DNA from: Sheuella amnicola
GTDB taxonomy: Bacteria; Pseudomonadota; Gammaproteobacteria; Burkholderiales; Burkholderiaceae_B
Length of the DNA stretch: 64,000 nucleotides
Reading direction: 5' to 3'
Assembly (NCBI RefSeq): GCF_010499255.1
Contig: NZ_JAAGRN010000005.1
Coordinates: forward strand, 124,001 to 188,000
Made by a program: the position numbers and the translations under genes. Below are positions 30,501-36,900 of the stretch, piece by piece (position 1 is the first letter of the stretch; the number at the start of each line of letters is the position of its first letter). Below the pieces are notes generated by a model. That model had not been told where the DNA came from. It searched no databases and saw only the letters and a program-made list of their open reading frames with translations.

Positions 30501-30933
30501 CTGGGCACGCCAGCAACTACCACCGCATATGGTGCCGACCGAATGGATATTTGTAGAACAGTTTCCTTTGACTCCAAACGGAAAACTGGATCGCAAGTCT
30601 CTGCCCGACCCATCAGGATCGCAACAACACGATTTCTTACCTCCGGTCGGTTTAACTGAAACAACATTGGCCCAGTTAATGGCGGAAGTGCTCAATACCG
30701 TTCAAATAGGCCGTGACAATGATTTCTTCGACCTCGGAGGACATTCTCTGCTTGCCGGTCGACTTGTCACACAGATTGCGCAGGTCATGGAAATTCGCAT
30801 TCCGTTGGCAACCCTGTTTGAGCGCCCCACGGTCAAACTTCTCGCGCAATACATCGAAACACAACGCTGGGCCGCACAACAGTCGGAGCGTCCTGAAGAC
30901 TTATCGGATGATGAAGAGGAGTTCAAGCTGTGA
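18574..30933 (+). CDS. Trimodular NRPS: C-A-NMT-PCP-C-A-PCP-E-C-A-PCP
   Basis: 4119 residues, ATG behind AGGA. Module 1: C (HHIVSDG), A with an N-methyltransferase inserted before the A10 motif (SAM loop EIGCGTG at about 1033), and PCP Ser1464. Its by-eye code D-I-L-Q-F-G-L-I-W is close to the Gly type DILQLGLIW, giving N-methyl-Gly. Module 2: C in which HHxxxDG reads HHIISDE (Glu1663), A with unmatched code D-V-G-L-I-G-E-V-M, PCP Ser2526 in GGDS, and an epimerase with HHLAVDGISW (His2710), EGHGRE and RTVGWFTS, so the residue should be D. Module 3: C opening with PLSPMQQGMLFH as in D-to-L condensation domains, A with code D-I-L-Q-F-G-L-I-W, and PCP Ser4058. The end is acidic (SDDEEEF) and overlaps the next gene by 4 bp (GTGA). 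The domain order is certain. Substrates are inferred. Confidence 0.96.
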   Translation: MKSVADRLAHLSPAKRALLQRLQAQEHSNDLSEVITRHEGQKTGLPLSSSQQRLWFLDQLEGANATYNMPVAVRLEGHLDVEKLERVFKEILKRHESIRTNFTSINGEPVQSVSDHAGWELGKIDISDTPVDDQQARISRISAAEAQLPFNLAKDCLLRATLIKVAIDVHIILITMHHIVSDGWSIGNVLLRELITLYSDFTQGKESSLEELPIQYSDFAIWQREWLKGENVSSQLNYWTKQLAGIPALLEFPTDLPRPPVQSFKGQVYNFTLDKSLLAKLKGLSQKSGVTLFMTLLAGFSALLSRYSGQDDVLVGSPIAGRNRKELEPLIGFFINSLVFRTTFHPELTGTELLLNTRQTCLDAFKHQDVPFDRVVETIKPERNPSFSPLFQVMFILQTQNAERSDLTAGDVKLTTLPIDAGTSMFDFTLKLEEQGGTLEGEFEYNTSLFKHDTIKRFVNHYICLLENLSNNPDQILSQIPLMLDDERQQILDVVNQTNRSFNFSENVPSLFAKQADLRPNSIAVQCGDEALTYFELNRRATQLALHLKSLGAGTETLVGLCTERGIPMLVGLLGILKAGAAYVPLDPSYPKDRIGTMIESSGLRLLITEDACLNALPDSTCTNILIDQHWPLIEQASGVLSDAFLPDTLAYVIYTSGSTGKPKGVQITHRALTNFLLTMQERPGLTHQDVLLAVTTISFDIAGLELYLPLISGAKIILASRETAMDGFALLAAMRNSNATVMQATPATWRMLMLTNPKNLGVKRIFCGGEALDAELASLLQEMNAEIWNLYGPTETTIWSTAYHVNAKSNDSLASRKSAASIGSPIGNTRVYVLDEFLEPTPIGVPGELYIGGAGVSRGYFNQAGLTAERFIPDPFGKGDSTRLYRTGDRCYFNAEGQLIYSGRIDFQVKVRGFRIELGEIESTLLQHEAVQNAVAIVKTDQVDQAQIVAYVQLEPNWTPSNDQHEVNDRQIDKWQTVWNETYKANPKKIEDDLSGWLSTYTGKSIERAEMLRWTQDTVDRIQKLKPTKILEIGCGTGLLLTRLAPHVEHYTGVDFSANVLGNLAARLDQMGIGNVNLECRQANALPEEFNRKYDTVIINSVAQYFPNIEYLIDVLTKAIDSISDGGHLFLGDLRTQGLQRIQHLSVAQFQHPEETSNQELRRIADASVQREEELVIDLELLALLKSRINRIKNIESIIKYNSDDNEMSKFRSDVIIHIGNAESNHASTSVEILDYLSLDMDEVGLKDLLCNRKSSVIIRNMPNTRLQDDAMLLDRVYPSPQPHPDSTRASQSNLNSISISRLLEIGTACDFEVFIAFSSTDPEHRLDVYFDFESKHSRFGVPIEISYPDFSPAGKVISRLANHPDQVIHNRILVSSLRTLLQEHLPAYMIPSAIVCVDQMPMTPNGKIDRKALPSPDTFERQETYVAPQTEDEIKLCEIWSQLLGAPKVGVHDNFFMLGGHSLLAVQVISKIRDVFSIELSIQALFDSPTIAQLAKLIESNSHQAQSTASPITPRDTSDRRFAPLSFSQQRLWFLSQLEGLASTYLISGAVRVRGNLNIEILEAVFTEIVRRHESLRTRFVEINGHPQAEIRLASPFKLTRIDISHLEEALKIQQESFLIAQESNRPFDLADDLLFRVTVIKTSSDLHTMVMSLHHIISDEWSMALLQQEIADLYRAYSQHQQSPLTDLAIQYGDFAHWQREWLSSDQIEHQLGYWSNHLANAPALLELPTDFPRPAVARHIGKTHTFSINRNSANRIRHLAQTTGSTLFMTMLAGWAYLLSRHAGTNDIVIGSPMSNRNRSELEKLIGFFVNTIPLRFNLGGNPSARTLLEHARHVSLGAFANQDVPFDSIVETVKPERNLSYTPIFQAMFVMQNAPTAELAFNELVLEPIRTETLVSKFDLTLSVEEIDHNLICTIEYSTDLFKDTTIQNLSDQYAHLLDEMTVHTDASLASLSLISQSAWKKQQVELYQPESAWLADWGTSSVLELFNEVVKRDPEKVALTHLGRELRYSELDHLSNRLAHALKQRISCDQPVIGLHAEPDFNMIIGMLGILKAGAAYLPLLPETPAERIRMMINETNAQYVLNANADLNLDNPGCTQLLIDELIENQENSSKGAWNIHPSSLAYVIYTSGSTGQPKGVMVSHQNLACSTSARLRYYKMNFTSLILLQPFSFDVATGNIFWTLCSGANLHLEPRSLAQDPHLLLQKIQEYKNSHLVLLPLLYGPLLDLASADALSSLRNVIVGGEKMPIDLIQKHFKMCPESSLHNEYGPTEATVMCCAYDANQPDNLDKIVPIGKPIAASRIYLLDPYLNPVPTGMPGELCIGGPQVSLGYLSHPSLSADKFIPDPFDAQPGSRLYRSGDIARMLPDGNIEFVGREDQQVKIRGFRVELGEIQAKIKSFPSIKDCVVLALELGSSKRLVTYVIPESSTSFSEKDLIAFLSTELPEYMIPTSCIALEEFPLTSNGKLDHRALPSPDQTIQAQNLAAPVNRIESELLDIWMTVLGTKQISVEDNFFTLGGDSILSIQIISRANQAGFSLTVKQLFQHQTIRKLATCVRMGQSVAADQQPYFGSFDTSPIQKWFLDENPAHPDHFNQSLFLEINPSITDDQLKSSIRALVHHHDMLRARFNRESDLEWQARISDSIDEDAFTSVTMTALSQQEWSAAIDDIANQAQQSLSLSNGPIWRVIRFKMPAGTSDKLLWIIHHLAVDGISWRILLEDLEACLSQSVNAQQIALPFKTSSFPLWSKKLQTYAADDKNVSVLNYWLKMGSSQAPELNRDFEITHTNQNDLSTLQTLTTALPADLSQTILTDGLKAFRAQINDLLLTALANTFEQWTGHSKLLLTLEGHGREDLFNDVDISRTVGWFTSGFPVLLDLTSTPYTGDHQIGSRINQVKNTLRSIPDHGVGFGIFRRLHPDPEIRKQLAYGDMPELSFNYLGQFNKPPSNRYVLGEATESAGREQALTGKRTALIEVNGIFRGDALEFTWGYSDQIHRSETVQHLAQSFIAELTKLSKLSQHGADGYHDYAAVDFPLAHLDQESLEVITRETPDPIEDIYPLSPMQQGMLFHSELEEHAGNYIIQFTCTLRGNLNVEQFVRAWQMVLNRHSSLRAKIFTLPGRDPLQVVLQNVELPWIFHDWRGQPLQQQSLSWTEAISHDRTLGFNPQSAPMMRCTLARTRENEWKFLWSHHHLLTDGWCLPILLNDAISIYESENSGLAYSQPKPRPYRDYIEWLSARDLDQARQYWRKNLAGFDTPTTIGTLPTRTDLAETSYQDYAVELDENTSNELRTLSKQHSLTLSILIQGAWSLVLSRYSGSDDVVFGATVSGRPPEIAEVDGMVGLFINTLPVRIAVHSSQTLIDFLIDIREQQLTRDEYAYTPLVEIHACTDVPVRQALFESIVIFENYPVDEMLDQKADALQFDDVKVMEQTSFPFTITASPGNRIPIKLTCDTSRLDNAQAQRLLKHFTNLLSSISNKINDTVESWRRTMLGSSELLALIQDENQTICHTEHHDLTFPRLFEIQAQRNPDRIAVMFEDQKLTYAELNSLANKVANQLQLLGIGEGQSVAIYMHRSANLLAALIGVQKSGATYIPLDPSYPADRIAYMIQDSKAGIVLTDEDTFDQIQADHAKTLKLNDLLQNTELTSINPMTSIDSNALAYIIYTSGSTGKPKGVELSHRGLTNFLLSMAHTPGLSDTDTLLAVTTISFDIAALELYLPLLVGAKVVIASRETAVDSTKLLEEITTRNISVMQATPTTWRMLIEAGWHGVSSLTRGFCGGEGFPHDLAQAMLSNGLNVWNLYGPTETTIWSSAYQVPVDDQAKAYEDIGQPIDNTTMYVVDQSMDLCPNGVAGELLIGGEGLAVGYRGLPAMTAEKFIPDPFGSKPGARLYRTGDRALRQSNGILTCLGRIDHQIKVRGFRIEPGEIEVIIQQHPAVSQAVISVWEPAVGDKRIAAYMTRLDDAVQVETIRDWARQQLPPHMVPTEWIFVEQFPLTPNGKLDRKSLPDPSGSQQHDFLPPVGLTETTLAQLMAEVLNTVQIGRDNDFFDLGGHSLLAGRLVTQIAQVMEIRIPLATLFERPTVKLLAQYIETQRWAAQQSERPEDLSDDEEEFKL

Positions 30934-33900
30934 ACCCCATCGACAGCCTGATGGCCCGCCTCAGGGAGCTAGATGTCAAAATCAGATTGGAAGACGGTCA
31001 ACTGAATGTCCGAGCTCCAAAAGGCGTCATGACCCAGGAGCTCGCAAGTGAGCTCAAGGCAAACAAGGAAGCAATCATCGAGTTCCTGAAGTTTGCACAA
31101 TCACAAGTCGAAAAAAAATCTGCGCAAGAAATCACGCCGGTAAATAGAAATCAGCCTCTTGCACTTTCTTTCGGTCAGCAACGCCTATGGTTTCTTGATC
31201 GCTTGGAAGGTCCGTCAGCGACATACAACATGCCGCTGGCGATCAGGTTGCATGGCGAATTAAATATTGATGCTGCGCAATTTGCCGTTAACGCCATCGT
31301 AGCAAGACATGAAGGCTTAAGAGCAAATTTCCAACTTCAGGACCAAGCACCTCAAGTCACGATCCGAGCGGATGCGACTTGTCCCATACTGATTGTCCAC
31401 GCTGACCACAATCAACCTCTGGAACAACAAATCAGAGAGCAAGTCCGATCTGCGGCAAATCATTGCTTTGACCTGACAAATGACTTACTCGTTCGAGCAA
31501 TCATTGTCAGATTAAGTGATCAGTCTTCGCTTCTTCTTGTAACGATGCATCACATCGTCTCCGATGGCTGGTCGCTGGGCATATTTATTGATGAATTTAC
31601 CCGGCTTTATCAGGACAGAGTCAATCATGTCGAATCGGTACTGACTCCTTTCAAGATCCAATATGCCGACTATGCCCAATGGCAAAGAAACAAATTACAA
31701 GGAGATTCGTTAGACGAGCTTCAGAACTACTGGAAAAAAAACCTCAATAATGCGCCTGAGCGTCTCAGCCTGCCGACAGATAGGCCCAGGCCTGCAGTCA
31801 TGTCCTACCGCGGCGAAAGCAAACAATTTGAAATACCCCGCGCATTGATGACCTCGTTAAGCGAGCTCAGTCAAAAAAACGGTGGCACACTATTCATGAC
31901 ACTTCTGACGGGCTTCACCGTTCTGATGCGTCGACTCAGTGGTCAACTCGATCTTATGATCGGCACAACTGTCGCCAATCGCACTCACGCCGACATCGAA
32001 TCACTTATTGGCTTGTTTATCAACACGCTTGTCTTAAGAATCAACGTAGAAGACACATCAAGTGTTGAACAACTGATCGGACACATTAAAACAGTTTGCT
32101 TAAATGCATTCGAGCACCAGGATCTTCCGTTTGAACAGCTGGTTGAGGTCATCAATCCACCAAGAAGCCTGAGTTATTCGCCATTAGTGCAGGTTTCATT
32201 TGACGTTCAAAATACCCCTGCCAGTCAACTTAAGATGGCGGGACTTACACTCGAACCGGTAAGCATTCCGGTCACATCATCGAAATTTGATCTCAGTCTT
32301 TCTATTGAAGCGGATGAGGGCAAGGACGTCGCTGTCTGGACTTGGAATCCCGACCTTTTTGCACAAGAGACTATTGATCGTTTAATGGGTCACTTTACCG
32401 CCCTGCTTCAAGGTATTGCGCGTGATCAGAAGCAATCCATCTACGATCTTTCACTGGACGATCAAGATGTACTTAACCGGATCCAATCCGCGTATAGCAA
32501 TAACCAGCCAAAGCCACCAATCGAGACATGGCTGGAGTTATTCGATGAGCAAGTAAACAGTACGCCCGAAAAAGTCGCTGTCCGCTTTGGGGAAGATCAT
32601 CTAACGTTCAAATCACTGCAGGAAAAAGTATCCAAACTGGCATCGGGGCTGCGAGGCTTAGGCGTCGTTTCGGAATCAAAGGTTGCGGTGTACGTTGAGC
32701 GATCTTTGGAAATGGTCATTGGCCTGCTCGCCATCATGCGCGCAGGCGGTACTTATATACCGCTGGACCCGAACTATCCGGAAGAAAGATTGAAGTGGGT
32801 GTTGGAAGATTCGCAACCACTTGTCATCCTGACCGAAGATTCATTGCGCCATAAAATCAATGCATCTGATGCTCAGATCTATTGCCTGGATCGACAACAA
32901 GATCTCCTTTTGCTGGATGAGGCGGCTAATCGATCCTATACGTTGCCCACCATCAAGATATTTGATCAGAATGCGGCATATGTCATCTTTACGTCAGGTT
33001 CAACCGGACGCCCCAAGGGTGTTCAAGTCACGCATGCCGGGTTGCTGAATTTTCTGCTCTCGATGCAAAAGGAGCCTGGACTTTCGCCTGACGATACGCT
33101 TCTGGCTGTCACGACCATTTCTTTTGATATTGCCGCACTGGAAATTTATTTACCTCTTATTACGGGTGCCGAGCTAGTGATTGCACCCCGGGAGGTCGCG
33201 CTCAACGCAGAAGCATTACAGGCTTTGATTAATCTGAGGGGCGTGACTCATATGCAGTCTACGCCAACCGCCTGGCGTCTTCTTTTGGATACGCATTGGA
33301 CGCCGCCTGATGATTTTACGGTTCTGTGTGGCGGCGAAGCTTTACCCGTGGATTTGTCGCAACAATTATTGGCTCTGAACATCACGCTTTGGAATCTATA
33401 CGGGCCGACAGAAACCACAATATGGTCTGCAGTCAGAAAAATCGATCAATCCACTCAAAACCTGACTGAAGGATCAGAACCAGTAGGCCTTCCTATACGC
33501 AATACCCAGATCTTCGCACTGGATGATCGGCTTAATTGCCAGCCAATCGGATTTGCGGGAGAGCTTGTTATTGGCGGTGATGGGCTTGCGCGTGGTTATT
33601 TGAATCGACCGGATCTGACTGCCGATCAATATCGGCCCGACCCCTTTTCACCGACTCCGGGAGCCCGCATTTACCGCACAGGCGACCTTGCACGCGCAAG
33701 ACCGGACAATACGTTTGAATTTCTAGGTCGCATTGACGCCCAGGTCAAAATCCGAGGCTATCGGATTGAGCTTGGCGATATTGAAACAAGCCTCAGGCAA
33801 GTCGCCTCGCTAGTCGAGGCAATAGTCATTGCACGTGAAGACACGCCGGGTGACAAAAGGCTGGTCGCCTATGTATTGCCTCAAGCCGGTACTTCCATTA

Positions 33901-36900
33901 ACGAACAAGCGATTAGAAGCGCATTAAAGCAACGCATCCCGGATTATATGGTGCCATCCCATATCATCGCGCTTGATCATTTACCGCAAACGCCAAATGG
34001 CAAGATCGATCGCAAGGCATTGCCTAAACCTGTAATCAAGCTTGAATCAGCCTCAAAGCGTTCGGCCACGGATCTTCAAACGAGCAATCAGACCGAAACG
34101 GCTGTATTGGAAATCTGGAGCGAAATACTTGGTCGCGATGAAATTGGACTGGACGAAAACTTCTTCGATATTGGCGGCCACTCGCTGTTATTGACCCGTG
34201 TATACGAAGCACTGAAAGGACAATACGGAAACCAGCTTTCACTCATTACCTTATTTCAATTCCCGACGATTCGCAGCTTATCATCCGCGCTATCCAGCCT
34301 GAGTGCTCCCCGAGACAATCACTCACGCAAGCAATCATTTCAGCATTCTGCTACGCAAGATATTGCTGTCATTGGCTTAAGCGGCCGCTACCCTGGAAGT
34401 CATAACCTTGATACGTTCTGGGATAATTTGCTTGAAGGTCGGGAATCTATCAGGTTTTATACGATTGATGAATTAATAGCGGCAGGCATCGATCCAGCGG
34501 AAGCTCAATCACCGAATTACGTTCCCGCACACGGTCAGTTAGACGGCATTGAGTATTTTGATGCGGAATTTTTCGGTTATACCCCGCTTGAAGCAAAAAT
34601 CATCGATCCACAACAAAGGTTATTTCTCGAAACAGCTTGGCACACGTTAGAGCATGCGGGCTATGCGAAACACGATCCGTCATTATCGATCGGTGTATTT
34701 GCCGGATGCAGTCAAAATGACTATCTGATCAATCAAATTCTTCCGCATACTGAATCCAATACAGATGTGACTGCCTATCAGGCCATCCTTGGCAATGATA
34801 AGGACTTCATTTCCACTCGCGTTTCTTATACGTTAAACCTCACAGGCCCAAGTCTGAATATTCAAACAGCCTGTTCCACTTCGCTTGTTGCGGTTCATGC
34901 TGCATGCAGGAGCATTCTGGATGGAGAGTGCGATCTTGCCATTGCAGGCGGTGCGGGAATTCGCGTGCCTCAAATCAGCGGCCACACCTATGAAGATGGC
35001 ATGATCACATCTCCCGATGGCCACTGCAGGGCTTTTGATGCGAATGCACAAGGTACGGTTTGGGGAAGTGGCGTAGGCGCGGTGTTGCTCAAGCGGCTGG
35101 ATCAAGCGATTGCCGATCAAGATACGATTCATGCCGTCATCAAGGCAACGGCCATCAACAATGACGGGGCGATGAAGGTTGGCTTTACTGCGCCAAGCGT
35201 ACAGGGGCAAACCGATGTGATTCGTCATGCCCAAACTCGCGCGGGGATTTCCCCCGGCAAAATCAGCTACATTGAAGCGCATGGCACCGGAACCGCCTTG
35301 GGTGATCTGATTGAAATTGGTGCACTGACCAATGTATTTAGTGAACAGCCTTTGCCCCACTCTTCCTGTGCTATTGGTTCAGTCAAAACAAACATTGGTC
35401 ATTTGAATAGCGCCGCCGGTATTGCAGGCCTTACTAAAACCATTCTCGCGGTTAAATACGGAAAGATCCCTCCGACACTTCACTTCACCGCTCCAAATCC
35501 AAAATTAAATCTTCAAGCAACTCCGTTTTATGTCAGCGACAAAGTAATCGACTGGTCCAGTCATCATGACCCTCGCATTGCGGGGGTGAGTTCTTTTGGC
35601 ATTGGCGGAACGAATGCACATGCCATCGTCGCTCAAGCTCCGGCTATGAAGCTGCCAACTGCGCACGATCATGCACGCGTGCTTGTCTTGTCGGCTAAAT
35701 CCGCTGATTCGCTGGATATCATGCGCCAACAGCTTGCTGATCATCTTCGCATTCAACCGGATATTGAAATAGCTGATGTCGCCTGGACGCTGGCGCAAGG
35801 CAGAAAGTCGTTTCCGCATCGTTTGGCATTTTCTTGTAACTCTGTAAAACAGGCGATAGAAAAACTTGACGGCAAAGTCGGGCTATTCACAGGCAGTTTG
35901 GATAAAAGCCAACAATCCAAACCTCGTGTGATATTCATGTTCCCGGGGCAAGGAAGCCAGTTTATCGGCATGGCTGAACATCTTTTCAAATACGAACCGA
36001 TCTTCAAACAAGCGATAGACACATGCGCTGAAACTCTGTTGCCGATCCTGGATGTCGATATCAGAACAGTTTTGTTTAGCGAGCATCGAATCCAGGAGGA
36101 TACTCGCTTCGACATCAACGAAACCTGGCTCACGCAGCCAATCCTATTCGCAATTGAATATTCTCTTTCGAAGTTATGGATGTCCTACGGCATCGCTCCA
36201 GACGCCATGATCGGACATAGTCTAGGCGAATATGTCGCCGCGACCCTTGCCGGCATATTTGATCTCGAAAGCGCACTCAAACTTGTCAGCATGAGGGGCC
36301 AGTTAATCTGGAAGCTTGAACGAGGCTCCATGATTGCTCTTGCAGCAACTGAAGAACGATCTGCCAAGTATTTGACAAATACGTTATCACTTGCGGCGGT
36401 CAATTCCAACGACGCGTGTGTCATAGCGGGCCCGACTCCAGCGATTGACGAGTTATCGATCAAGCTTGAGCAAAACGGCATTACAGCCAAGAAGCTCATG
36501 ACATCCCATGCGTTTCACTCATCCATGCTGGACCCAGTATTGGTTGAATTCGAGTCTCTTTTACAAAATATCCATATTCATGCGCCCACTTTGCCGATTG
36601 CATCCAATCTGACAGGCACATGGATCAGTAAAGAACAAGCCATGAGCCCTCAATACTGGGTTCAACACATGCGCAATACCGTTTTATTCAATCAAGGATT
36701 AGAAACCATTCTTGAACAAAAGGACGTCTTGCTCATTGAGGTTGGTCCAGGGGCAATTTTGAGTTCATTGGCCCGTAAACATGTTCGCTCTAAAAATATT
36801 CGGGCCATTGTCAATTCTGTACCTTTTGTCGGGCCAGCTGAAGATGATCGCGATGCTTTATTGTGGTCGGACAATCTTGCGAAAGTATGGTGTGCCGGCT

